Assembly (NCBI GenBank): GCA_009885415.1
Contig: VFKU01000407.1
Location: forward strand, 1 to 6,606
Source of the DNA: Rhodothermota bacterium
GTDB taxonomy: Bacteria > Hydrogenedentota > Hydrogenedentia > Hydrogenedentales > GCA-2746185
Reading direction: 5' to 3'
Length of the DNA stretch: 6,606 nucleotides
Shown: in pieces, positions 1 to 6,236 of the stretch
How the letters are laid out: each line of letters opens with the position of its first letter
How positions within the stretch are numbered: position 1 is the first letter of the stretch
Program-made: the position numbers and the translations under genes
The notes under the pieces: model-generated
Databases searched by the model: none
What the model was told of the DNA's origin: nothing
The model's input: only the letters and a program-made list of their open reading frames with translations

Positions 1-1368
1 GCGGGCGTCACCTTCACGCTCGCGCCGGGCCTCCGCTTCTCGAACGGCGACCCGCTCACGGCGGAGGACTTCGTTTACAGTTGGCAACGCATGCTCTCGC
101 CGCCGCTCGCCGCTGAATACGCCTACATGCTCCACCTCATCTCCGGCGCGGAGGCCTTCAACCATGGAATGGAGTCCGATTTCGGAAAAGTGGGGGTGAA
201 GGCGGTTGATCCACGGACGCTCGAAGTCCGCCTGCGCGCACCCGCGCCATACTTCCTCTTGCTGCAGATTCATTTCAGTTTCTATCCCGTGCACCGCGCG
301 ACGATCGAGAAGCACGGCAAGATGACCGATCGCGACACGCTCTGGACGCGGCCGGGCAACCACGTCTCAAACGGGCCCTTCCATCTCTCGGCCTGGACGC
401 CCAACAAGGAAATCGTCGTAGAGAAAAATCCGCACTATTGGGGCCGCGATGCGGTCCGCCTGGATCGCGTGATCTTCCTGCCCATTCAGGACCCCAGCGC
501 CGAAGAGCGCCAGTTCCGCGCGGGCGAACTCGACTTCACCAACCAGTTGCCCCTCTCCAAAGTCGAGGCCTACCAAAAAGACCAGCCCGAGGTTCTGCGC
601 GTCGACCCCTCCATCGCGACCGAGTTCATCCGGTTCAATACGACCCGAAAACCCTTCGACAATGAGAAAGTACGCCTGGCCTTTGGGTACGCGATCGATC
701 GCGCTGCGCTCGTGAATCACGTACTCAAAGCCGGGCAGACTCCGGCCGAGTCTTTTGTACCGCCCAATCTTGGCGGATACGTCTACGGGACCCACGCGCT
801 GGCCGCCGAACCTGCCGTGACACGCCACACCTTCGACCCTGCACGCGCTAAAGCGCTGCTCGCGGAAGCCGGATACCCGGACGGCGCTGGTTTTCCTGCG
901 ATCACGATGATCTTCGACACCAACGACAACGTGCGCCGCTACTGCGAAGCGCTGCAGGAAATGTGGAAGACGCACCTCGGCGTGCACGTGAATTTGCAAA
1001 ACATGGACGGAAAATCATGGCTCGCCTCCATGAAGGCGCGGGACTACGATCTGGCCCGGTCGTTCTGGGTGGCCGATTACCCCGACGCGTCTAATTTTCT
1101 GGAGATGTTTATCGCGTCCTCCGGAAACAACCGGACGGGCTTCTCGCAGCACGCCTTCGAGAATTCGGTACTTCGCGCCGCGCAGGAGGCCAATCCAGAG
1201 CAGCGACGGGCGCTCTTAGACGACGCCGAGCGCCGTCTCCTCGCCGCCGCGCCGATTTCGCCGGTGTATTTCCAGACCCGCCCTTTCCTCAAGAGCCCGC
1301 GTGTCGAGGGTTTGACCCCGAACAACCTCAACCGAATCCCGTGGCGCGAACTTGCGTTAAGACCGTGA
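1..1368 (+). CDS. Peptide/oligopeptide ABC transporter substrate-binding protein (SBP_bac_5, OppA-like), 5'-truncated by window edge
   Basis: The reading frame is open from base 1, so the visible 455 residues are the C-terminal part; the first in-frame ATG (position 91) is internal, not a start. Family marks in order: a leader stretch ending FSNGDPLTAEDFVYSW (about residues 13-28), typical of OppA/DppA proteins; SNGPFHLSAW and a following NPHYWG in the middle; then FNTTRKPFDNEKVRLAFGYA, the conserved hinge-side segment; and a C-terminal lobe ending at a TGA. OppA proteins are usually about 540 residues, so roughly 80-90 N-terminal residues, including the export signal, lie outside. Such proteins bind peptides outside the inner membrane and deliver them to an OppBCDF permease. 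No permease gene follows; it may lie upstream or elsewhere. Substrate cannot be told from sequence; oligopeptide is the family default, with murein peptide or other solutes possible. Confidence 0.93.
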   Translation, partial: AGVTFTLAPGLRFSNGDPLTAEDFVYSWQRMLSPPLAAEYAYMLHLISGAEAFNHGMESDFGKVGVKAVDPRTLEVRLRAPAPYFLLLQIHFSFYPVHRATIEKHGKMTDRDTLWTRPGNHVSNGPFHLSAWTPNKEIVVEKNPHYWGRDAVRLDRVIFLPIQDPSAEERQFRAGELDFTNQLPLSKVEAYQKDQPEVLRVDPSIATEFIRFNTTRKPFDNEKVRLAFGYAIDRAALVNHVLKAGQTPAESFVPPNLGGYVYGTHALAAEPAVTRHTFDPARAKALLAEAGYPDGAGFPAITMIFDTNDNVRRYCEALQEMWKTHLGVHVNLQNMDGKSWLASMKARDYDLARSFWVADYPDASNFLEMFIASSGNNRTGFSQHAFENSVLRAAQEANPEQRRALLDDAERRLLAAAPISPVYFQTRPFLKSPRVEGLTPNNLNRIPWRELALRP

Positions 1369-1375
1369 GGTTCTT

Positions 1376-1406
1376 GTCTTCGGCGAAAAGAGTATTGTCC
1401 GAAGAC
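1376..1406. repeat. Perfect 8-bp inverted repeat just after the peptide-binding-protein gene
   Basis: GTCTTCGG (1376-1383) and CCGAAGAC (1399-1406) are exact reverse complements around a 15-nt A-rich loop. The repeat begins seven bases after the stop codon of the upstream gene. No T-run follows on either strand, so it is not a classical intrinsic terminator. It may be a 3'-end stabilising stem-loop, a weak terminator between convergent genes, or a protein-binding operator. The structure is seen directly; its role is inferred. Confidence 0.45.
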
Positions 1407-1449
1407 GGCGTCGCGGCATGGCTGAGACCTCGGCTACTCGCTCTGGGAA

Positions 1450-1465
1450 CCCCGCAGTCGCGGGG
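1450..1465. repeat. Short GC hairpin between convergent genes
   Basis: CCCCGC (1450-1455) pairs with GCGGGG (1460-1465) around the loop AGTC. It lies about 35 bases beyond the dinB stop when read on the minus strand, and about 80 bases beyond the peptide-binding-protein stop on the plus strand. No T-tract follows on either side. It could help end transcription of either convergent gene, but a 6-bp GC stem is easily found by chance in GC-rich DNA. The rest of 1369-1499 shows nothing recognisable. Confidence 0.25.
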
Positions 1466-1499
1466 GTGATCCGGCACTTCGCTCTACGACGCCAATAAG

Positions 1500-1976
1500 T
1501 CAGCGCTGATCCTGCGGGAGCCGCAGCCACACGATGTGGTCGGTGGTGTTGGGCTGGCCGCCGTGCTCGCGGATCTGCGCGGCGATCTGCCCGCGGTGAT
1601 AGGCGCCGTGGAACAGGACGTGGTCGAAGATTTCGCTGCGCGCTGTCGAGAAGGGTTGGCCCGCTAGGTTCGCATAGGAGATCATCTGTTCCAATTGCGG
1701 TTCGCGCATCTGGTCCAGGAGCATTTCCCAGATGCCGCACAGGCCTTCGAGGCGCGCTTCGATCTGGGCGAGCGAGAGATCGGGCCAGGCGGCGGTGCAG
1801 GGGACATCCTTCTGTAGGCGGCTGAGCCACACGTCCTGCGCGCCGACGATGTGCGCGAGCCACAGGCGCGCTTTCTCGGGGGCTGGATTCATCGCGCGCA
1901 GCGAGGCGAGCGCCTGGCGGTTGGCCCAGGTGTCGTACTGAAACTTGGCGCGGTAGCGGTCGATTTGGGTGGACAT
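1500..1976 (-). CDS. DinB family protein (putative metal-dependent four-helix enzyme)
   Basis: This is a complete 158-residue protein, the usual length for the DinB/YfiT-like superfamily. The family's three-histidine metal site is visible: His42 in AHIVGAQDVW, and His123 and His127 in HGAYHRGQ, the hallmark C-terminal helix motif. The N-terminal YDTWANRQAL segment (residues 14-23) is also typical. The ATG is preceded on the minus strand by a purine-rich AAAGGG (complement of 1983-1988) at good spacing, which supports this start. DinB proteins are small helical bundles, often binding divalent metal; characterised relatives include thiol-dependent transferases and DNA-damage-induced genes of unknown function, so no reaction can be assigned. 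It is divergent from the DUF486 gene and convergent with the peptide-binding-protein gene, so it is probably monocistronic. The cytoplasm is the expected location, since no signal peptide or membrane span is present. Confidence 0.9.
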   Translation of the reverse strand: MSTQIDRYRAKFQYDTWANRQALASLRAMNPAPEKARLWLAHIVGAQDVWLSRLQKDVPCTAAWPDLSLAQIEARLEGLCGIWEMLLDQMREPQLEQMISYANLAGQPFSTARSEIFDHVLFHGAYHRGQIAAQIREHGGQPNTTDHIVWLRLPQDQR

Positions 1977-2072
1977 CGCAGGCCCTTTCGTGCGGTCGAG
2001 GGGAGAGCCTACGGAATCCGCCTGTTACCGCGCAAGCGTCTGTGGCAAAATTCCGCACACTTCATGTCCCCC

Positions 2073-2076
2073 GGAG
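2073..2076 (+). promoter_or_regulatory. Ribosome binding site setting the DUF486 start
   Basis: GGAG sits six bases before the ATG at 2083. The frame stays open upstream to an ATG at 1969, but that extension would overlap the start of the divergent dinB gene and adds 38 residues unlike the family. The Shine-Dalgarno position therefore fixes 2083 as the start. Confidence 0.75.
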
Positions 2077-2082
2077 AAACGT

Positions 2083-2439
2083 ATGAGAACGATCCTGGCT
2101 ACCGCCGCGCTGCTCGCGCTCAGCAACGTCTTCATGACCTTCGCGTGGTATGGCCACTTGAGAAATCTGGCGGACAAGCCGTGGCTCGTTGCGGCGCTGG
2201 TGAGCTGGGGCATCGCGCTTTTCGAGTATCTCCTGCAAGTACCCGCGAACCGGATCGGCCACCAGGTGATGAACGTTGGGCAGCTCAAGATTCTCCAGGA
2301 GATCATCACGCTGTCGGTCTTCGTGCCCTTTGCCGCGATCTACCTTAAAGAGCCGCCGCGTCTGGATTACCTCTGGGCGGCGCTGTGTATGCTGGGCGCG
2401 GTCTTTTTTATGTTCCGCCAGCACTTCACAAACCAGTAG
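2083..2439 (+). CDS. DUF486 family small membrane protein (DMT-like, four predicted helices)
   Basis: This 118-residue protein matches the usual DUF486 length. Four hydrophobic helices are visible at about residues 4-22, 34-53, 71-89 and 96-112. The family signature is clear: FEYLLQVPANRIGH (47-60) followed by GQLKILQEIITL (66-77), with a short tail after FFMFRQHF. DUF486 proteins are annotated as DMT-superfamily-like integral inner-membrane proteins. No substrate or physiological role is established, so transport is only an inference from fold similarity. The charged and polar conserved stretch between helices 2 and 3 (Gln52, Asn56, Arg57, Gln67, Lys69, Gln72, Glu73) is the likely functional centre. 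The gene is divergent from dinB. The serine hydrolase gene follows after 92 bases but appears to have its own promoter, so the two are not necessarily co-expressed. Confidence 0.9.
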   Translation: MRTILATAALLALSNVFMTFAWYGHLRNLADKPWLVAALVSWGIALFEYLLQVPANRIGHQVMNVGQLKILQEIITLSVFVPFAAIYLKEPPRLDYLWAALCMLGAVFFMFRQHFTNQ

Positions 2440-2472
2440 AGCGCGCGAGCGGTCAAAGTCTGCGCGCCGGCC

Positions 2473-2501
2473 TTGGCCGCCGGGCGTGCGGCGGGTATGA
2501 T
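2473..2501 (+). promoter_or_regulatory. Sigma70-like promoter for the serine hydrolase gene
   Basis: TTGGCC (2473-2478, four of six matches to TTGACA) and TATGAT (2496-2501, five of six matches to TATAAT) are separated by exactly 17 bases. Transcription would begin around 2507-2509, giving a leader of about 25 bases before the GTG start. The AT-rich -10 box stands out in a very GC-rich intergenic stretch. This is a match to a consensus, not proof of activity. Confidence 0.55.
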
Positions 2502-2519
2502 AGCCGCAGCCGAATTTCC

Positions 2520-2526
2520 GGGAGGT
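2520..2526 (+). promoter_or_regulatory. Strong Shine-Dalgarno that sets a GTG start
   Basis: GGGAGGT is a near-perfect anti-16S match, ending about six bases before GTG at 2532. It selects that GTG over an in-frame upstream ATG at 2385, which would lie inside the DUF486 gene and place the signal peptide in the middle of the protein. Confidence 0.85.
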
Positions 2527-2531
2527 CCAAC

Positions 2532-4442
2532 GTGCGTATTCTTCGACTCAATTTTCTGCTGCTCAGTATCCTGCTATCGGCCGCGACCGCTCATGCCGAA
2601 GCGCAGCCAGCCTCGCTGGACGACCGCGCGGCGCTCGAGGCGTGGGTCGACGGCACGATGAACGCCATGCTCGAAGCGCATCACGTCGCGGGCAGCGTGG
2701 TGGCGATCGTGCGCAATGGCGAGGTCATTTTTTCCAAGGGTTACGGCTATTCCGACCTGAAGGAGCGCAAGCCGGTGGAGCCTGCCACGACGCTGTTTCG
2801 CATTGGATCAGTCTCGAAACTTTTTGTGTGGACCTCCGTAATGCAGTTGCTGGAGCAGGGCAAGCTCGATCTCAACGCGGACGTGAACACCTATCTCAAG
2901 GACGTGCAGGTGCCGAAGCGCTTCGGCGCGCCGGTGACCATGAAGCACCTCCTGACGCACACGGCCGGTTTCGAGGACCAGGTGATCGGCCTCTTTAGTC
3001 ACGATCCCGCCACGATGCGCCCGCTCGCCGATGTCCTTCGCGACGAAATGCCCGCGCGTGTGCGGGAGCCGGAAAAGTATGCGTCGTACTCGAACCACGG
3101 GACGGGGCTGGCGATGCATGTCGTCGAGCAGATTAGCGGCGAGCCTTGGGAGAAATACGTGCAGGCGCATATCCTCGAGCCGCTGGGCCTCAAGCGCACC
3201 CTCCTCGCCCAGCCGCTCCCCGCGGAGTTCGCGTCCGACTTGTCGAAGGGTTATCGTTTCGAGGCAGAAGCGTACAAGGAAGAGGAGTTCGAGTTCGTTC
3301 CGCTCGGTCCTGTCGGCGGCGTGAGCACGACCGCGCTCGACATGGCCGCATTCATGACCGCGTTCCTGAATCTGGGCGAGTATCACGGCGCGCGTATCCT
3401 AGAAGAAGAAACCGCGCGCACGATGCAGACGCCCCTGCACACCATGGCGTCCGGTGTGAATCCGCAGGCCTACGGCATGATGGACATGAGCCTGCCGGGC
3501 CTGCGCATCGTGGGCCACGGCGGCGACACGATCTTGTTTCACACGCTCTTCGCGCTGATGCCTGAACAAAAAACCGGTGTCTTTGCCTCCTTCAACACGA
3601 CGACCGGCGCGGAACCACGCGGTGAGTTCATGGAGGCCTTTGCAAAGCGCTATTTCGTGCCAACTCCGTCGCCAAAACCAGTCGCGCTCGAAGGCTTCGG
3701 CCAACGCGCGACGCGGTACACGGGCTCCTATCGCGCGAACCGCTTTTCGCACCGAAGCCTGGCCAAGATGGCCATCGCGTTCCAGCCGGTCAACGTGACG
3801 TATGACGGCAAGGACGCCCTGCACCTGAGCATCACCGGCAAAAAACGCTGGATTGAAGTCGGGCCGAACACGTTTCAGGAAGAGGACGGCCCGAAGCGGA
3901 TCGTCTTCATCGAAGACGAAGGCGGGAAGATCAATCATTTCGCGTTCGCCGAGCTCGGCATTTTCGCCTTCGAGCGCAACGGTGACGTAGCGGTGCCGGA
4001 ATGGCATCTCGCGGCCTTCGTTGCCACCTTGCTGATTTGCCTGCTCTCGATTGTCTGCTGGCCCGTGGCGGCGATCGTCCGCTGGAAACACGACGTCATC
4101 AAGTCGCGCGACGAATTCACTCCGCTGTACGCGCGGGTCTTCGGCTGGTTTGTCTGCGCGAGCGTACTGGCCTTTGTCGTCGCATTCCTGGCCTCTCTGG
4201 GTGATCCAATGGCGATTGTTTTTGGACTCCCGCCATCGATGGCCGTCCTGCTCTCCATTCCACTCGTTATCGCCGTGCTTGTACTCGCGATGGCCGCGAT
4301 CACGGTCACGTTGTGGACCTCCGGCCGGGGGACGATTCTAGCGCGGCTCGGGTATACTTTGGTGACGCTCTCGCTGTGTTCGTTTGTGTTCCAGACGGTG
4401 TATTGGAACCTGACGATCATCCAGAATTACCAGTTCCTGTAA
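2532..4442 (+). CDS. Exported serine hydrolase, class C beta-lactamase/esterase family, with C-terminal membrane domain
   Basis: From GTG 2532 the product has 636 residues. A signal peptide is clear: basic start MRILR, hydrophobic core to about residue 19, and a likely cleavage after an Ala near 20-24. The catalytic domain (about 30-375) carries the three penicillin-recognising motifs: SVSK (Ser93 nucleophile, Lys96), YSN (Tyr186-Asn188) and HGG (329-331), the last replacing the KTG of true beta-lactamases, as is common in esterases, D-peptidases and EstB-like enzymes. A beta-rich segment (about 385-485) resembles the lipocalin-like accessory domain found after such hydrolases. Four membrane helices follow at about 491-516, 533-556, 567-595 and 606-624. 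The loops at 517-531 and 596-605 are basic, which by the positive-inside rule places the catalytic domain outside the cytoplasm. Substrate is unknown; peptide, ester or cell-wall fragment hydrolysis are all plausible, and antibiotic resistance should not be assumed. Confidence 0.9.
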   Translation: MRILRLNFLLLSILLSAATAHAEAQPASLDDRAALEAWVDGTMNAMLEAHHVAGSVVAIVRNGEVIFSKGYGYSDLKERKPVEPATTLFRIGSVSKLFVWTSVMQLLEQGKLDLNADVNTYLKDVQVPKRFGAPVTMKHLLTHTAGFEDQVIGLFSHDPATMRPLADVLRDEMPARVREPEKYASYSNHGTGLAMHVVEQISGEPWEKYVQAHILEPLGLKRTLLAQPLPAEFASDLSKGYRFEAEAYKEEEFEFVPLGPVGGVSTTALDMAAFMTAFLNLGEYHGARILEEETARTMQTPLHTMASGVNPQAYGMMDMSLPGLRIVGHGGDTILFHTLFALMPEQKTGVFASFNTTTGAEPRGEFMEAFAKRYFVPTPSPKPVALEGFGQRATRYTGSYRANRFSHRSLAKMAIAFQPVNVTYDGKDALHLSITGKKRWIEVGPNTFQEEDGPKRIVFIEDEGGKINHFAFAELGIFAFERNGDVAVPEWHLAAFVATLLICLLSIVCWPVAAIVRWKHDVIKSRDEFTPLYARVFGWFVCASVLAFVVAFLASLGDPMAIVFGLPPSMAVLLSIPLVIAVLVLAMAAITVTLWTSGRGTILARLGYTLVTLSLCSFVFQTVYWNLTIIQNYQFL

Positions 4443-4459
4443 ATCGCCCGGCGAGGATC

Positions 4460-4477
4460 GGCGGGTCGAGACCCGCC
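4460..4477. terminator. Strong hairpin between convergent genes (possible bidirectional terminator or REP-like element)
   Basis: GGCGGGT (4460-4466) and ACCCGCC (4471-4477) form a perfect 7-bp GC stem with loop CGAG. It starts 18 bases after the hydrolase stop and abuts the TAA stop of the minus-strand PHP gene. The location between converging genes suits a shared terminator. However, no U-tract follows on either strand, so termination strength is uncertain. A short GC palindrome of this kind could also be one copy of a dispersed intergenic repeat. Confidence 0.5.
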
Positions 4478-5338
4478 TTACCGCGTGGCGCGGGTCCGTG
4501 TTTCGATCGCTTCGCGGATGCGGGTGTAGATCGCGTAGGGCGTGCGCACGCTGCCGATCAACATGGGGTCGCCCTTGATGCCTCCGTGGCAATCCGAGCC
4601 GCCGCTGCTGAGGAGTCCGCGCGCTTCGGCGAGCGCCGCGAAGCGCTTGCGCTGTTCGGGCGTGTGTTTCGAGTGGTGCACCTCGATGCCATCGAAGGGA
4701 AGCGCGAGGAGCAGATCGAAGCGCGACTCGAGTTTGCCTATGCCGGGGTGGGCAATGAACGCAAGGCCAGCGGCGGCGTGAATCGCGTCGATGGACTCTT
4801 CGGGCGAGAGCGACTCGCGCGCGACGTAGGCCGGGCGGCCCGCCTTGAGATATTTGTCGAAAGCGTCCTGTACGGTGGCGACATGGCCCAGTTCGAGCAC
4901 GGCGCGCGCGAGATGCATGCGGCCCACCACGCCGAGGCCCGCCCGTAATTCGATCGCTTCATAGTCGATTGCCACGCCCAGTGCCGCGAGCTTCGCCGAC
5001 ATCGCGCGTCCGCGTTCGCGGCGGATCTGCGCCATGCGCGCCAGCGTCTGCCCGAGCGCTTCGTTCGTGGGGTCCACGCCGAGTCCGAGAATGTGCAACT
5101 CGTGGCTGCCCGTACGCGAAGAAATTTCGACGCCGGGGAGGAACTCGATGCCCGCAGCGGTGCAGGCCGTGGAGGCGCGGGCCAGGCCGCCGAGCGTGTC
5201 GTGATCGGTGATGGCGATCGCCGAGGCGCCAAGTTCGGCGGCGCGCTGCGCGACCGTCTCCGGATCGTCCGCGCCGTCGGAGAAATTGGTGTGCAGGTGG
5301 AGATCGACCCAGCGCGTGTCGGCCTCGACTTCGTTCAT
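4478..5338 (-). CDS. PHP-domain phosphoesterase, RNase AM/YciV (TrpH)-like
   Basis: This complete 286-residue protein matches the usual length of the YciV family. The PHP metal-binding motifs appear in order: DLHLHTNFSDG (12-22, with His14, His16, Asp21), ITDHD (43-47), GVEIS (69-73, Glu71), HILGLG (82-87), a helical insert at about 95-165 with RMH (140-142), FIAHPG (194-199, His197), GIEVHH (217-222) and GSDCHG (247-252, Asp249, His251). All expected ligands of the trinuclear metal site are present, so it should be active. Characterised relatives hydrolyse the 3' phosphate of 3',5'-bisphosphonucleotides, and E. coli RNase AM is a 5'-3' exonuclease that trims rRNA 5' ends. It is a cytoplasmic protein. 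The ATG overlaps the nusB stop in ATGA, and no Shine-Dalgarno is seen upstream, which suggests translational coupling. It is the last gene of the operon. Confidence 0.9.
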   Translation of the reverse strand: MNEVEADTRWVDLHLHTNFSDGADDPETVAQRAAELGASAIAITDHDTLGGLARASTACTAAGIEFLPGVEISSRTGSHELHILGLGVDPTNEALGQTLARMAQIRRERGRAMSAKLAALGVAIDYEAIELRAGLGVVGRMHLARAVLELGHVATVQDAFDKYLKAGRPAYVARESLSPEESIDAIHAAAGLAFIAHPGIGKLESRFDLLLALPFDGIEVHHSKHTPEQRKRFAALAEARGLLSSGGSDCHGGIKGDPMLIGSVRTPYAIYTRIREAIETRTRATR

Positions 5339-5775
5339 GATTGTGATGTGGGTTTCGAGGCGGACTCGTCGTTCAGGCGATCGAGCACGGCGTTGATGAA
5401 CCCGGTCGACTCCGCCGCGCTGTAGGCCTTGGCGAGTTCGAGGGCCTCGTTGATGGCGACCTTGGGGGGCACATCCACGCGGTATTTCATCTCGAAGAGT
5501 GCAATGCGCAGGATCGTGCGCTCGATGCGGCCCACGCGCTCGGGCGTCCAGCCTTGCAGCGCGCCGTCCACCGCCTCATCGAGTTCGGCGCGATGGTCCT
5601 CGACGCCCTCGATCAGTTCACCAGCGTAGTGCCGCGAGACCTCGCGCGTGGCGAAGGTCTCCCAGAATTCCGCCAGCCCCTCGCGCCAGTCTACGCCCGT
5701 GAAACCGAGGCCGAAAAGAAATTCGAGGGCGCGCTCGCGCGCGCGCCGGCGTTCGCTGGGGCTCATTCTGCTCAC
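5335..5775 (-). CDS. nusB: Transcription antitermination factor NusB
   Basis: The product has 146 residues, the normal NusB size. The N-terminal arginine-rich RNA-binding helix is present (RRRARERALEFLFGLGF, about 9-25). The conserved C-terminal half is clear: GWTPERVGRIERTILRIALF (75-94), KVAINEALELAKAYS (105-119) and the GFINAVLDRL helix (125-134). NusB pairs with NusE (ribosomal protein S10) on boxA RNA and promotes rRNA transcript elongation and folding. The chosen start is GTG at 5775, which overlaps the ribH stop as GTGA. An ATG three codons inside (5766) is an alternative; neither has a strong Shine-Dalgarno, so the exact start is unsure by three residues. The 3' end overlaps the PHP gene by four bases. 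The ribH-nusB pairing is one of the commonest conserved gene pairs in bacteria. Confidence 0.96.
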   Translation of the reverse strand: MSRMSPSERRRARERALEFLFGLGFTGVDWREGLAEFWETFATREVSRHYAGELIEGVEDHRAELDEAVDGALQGWTPERVGRIERTILRIALFEMKYRVDVPPKVAINEALELAKAYSAAESTGFINAVLDRLNDESASKPTSQS

Positions 5776-6236
5776 AGTTTTCTCAGCAGGTTCGCCATCT
5801 CAAGCGCGGCCATCGCCGAATCAAAACCCTTGTTGCCCGATTTCGTGCCGGCGCGCTCGATCGCCTGCTCGATGGTGTCGGTAGTCAGCACGCCGAAGAT
5901 CACCGGCACGCCCGACGCCAGACTCGCCTGGCCCACGCCCTTCGCCGCTTCGCCCGCGACATAGTCGAAGTGGGGGGTCGCGCCGCGAATCACACACCCG
6001 AGCGCAATCACCGCGTCGTACTTTTTTGCATCCGCCATTTTGCGCGCAATGAGCGGTATCTCGAAGGCGCCGGGCGTCCACGCCACGGTGATGTCCTCAT
6101 CCGCAACGCCGTGCCGCTTGAGGCCATCCAATGCGCCCTCAAGCAATTTCGAGCTGATAAACTCGTTGAAGCGGGAAATGACGATTCCGAATTTCCGGGA
6201 CTTCCCCGCGAAATCGCCCTGCAAAATATTCGGCAT
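5772..6236 (-). CDS. ribH: 6,7-dimethyl-8-ribityllumazine synthase
   Basis: This complete 154-residue enzyme condenses 5-amino-6-ribitylaminouracil with 3,4-dihydroxy-2-butanone 4-phosphate to give lumazine, the penultimate step of riboflavin synthesis. Visible motifs: SRFN (21-24), TPGAFEIP (54-61) that contacts the pyrimidine, GCVIRGATPHFDYV (80-93) with the catalytic His89, PVIFGVLTTD (111-120), and ERAGTKSGNKG (127-137) with Arg128 for phosphate binding. The enzyme usually assembles as pentamers or 60-mer capsids in the cytoplasm; which form applies here cannot be read from the sequence. Its ATG shares one base with the TAA stop of the upstream ribA-type gene (TAATG), and it ends in a GTGA overlap with nusB, so it sits in the middle of a co-translated operon. 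Confidence 0.97.
   Translation of the reverse strand: MPNILQGDFAGKSRKFGIVISRFNEFISSKLLEGALDGLKRHGVADEDITVAWTPGAFEIPLIARKMADAKKYDAVIALGCVIRGATPHFDYVAGEAAKGVGQASLASGVPVIFGVLTTDTIEQAIERAGTKSGNKGFDSAMAALEMANLLRKL

Noticed and set aside
1411..1470. Possible TPP riboswitch, from GGCTGAGACC followed later by GGGAACCCC
   Set aside because: Only the CTGAGA hexamer resembles the thi-box. The other conserved elements (the upstream GGGG helix and the ACCTGATCTGG-type segment) are missing, and no thiamine gene follows.
1500..1509. 10-bp palindrome TCAGCGCTGA at the dinB stop codon
   Set aside because: It has no loop, so it cannot form a useful RNA hairpin, and it is largely fixed by the coding sequence; a chance palindrome is the simplest reading.
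2022..2048. Possible minus-strand promoter for dinB: TTGCCA (complement of 2043-2048) and TAACAG (complement of 2022-2027)
   Set aside because: The -35 box is good, but the spacer is only 15 bases and the -10 box is poor, so I do not list it as a feature.
1357..2058. 233-codon open frame on the minus strand overlapping dinB
   Set aside because: It runs through the whole dinB gene in another frame. Its translation is arginine- and proline-rich low-complexity sequence typical of a shadow frame in GC-rich DNA, whereas the dinB frame shows clear family motifs.
1969..2082. Upstream extension of the DUF486 frame to ATG 1969
   Set aside because: The extra 38 residues are unlike the family, overlap the start of dinB, and have no suitable ribosome binding site, while ATG 2083 has GGAG at six bases.
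2385..2531. Upstream extension of the hydrolase frame to ATG 2385
   Set aside because: It would begin inside the DUF486 gene and bury the signal peptide. The strong GGGAGGT before GTG 2532 and the promoter at 2473-2501 give a much better start.
2808..4091. Long minus-strand open frames (192 and 230 codons) antisense to the hydrolase gene
   Set aside because: They mirror the coding frame of a gene with complete catalytic motifs, show no family features of their own, and are expected in GC-rich DNA.
5736..5746. Alternating CG run that could form Z-DNA
   Set aside because: It lies in the arginine-rich N-terminal coding region of nusB and is explained by CGC/GCG codon use in a GC-rich genome.
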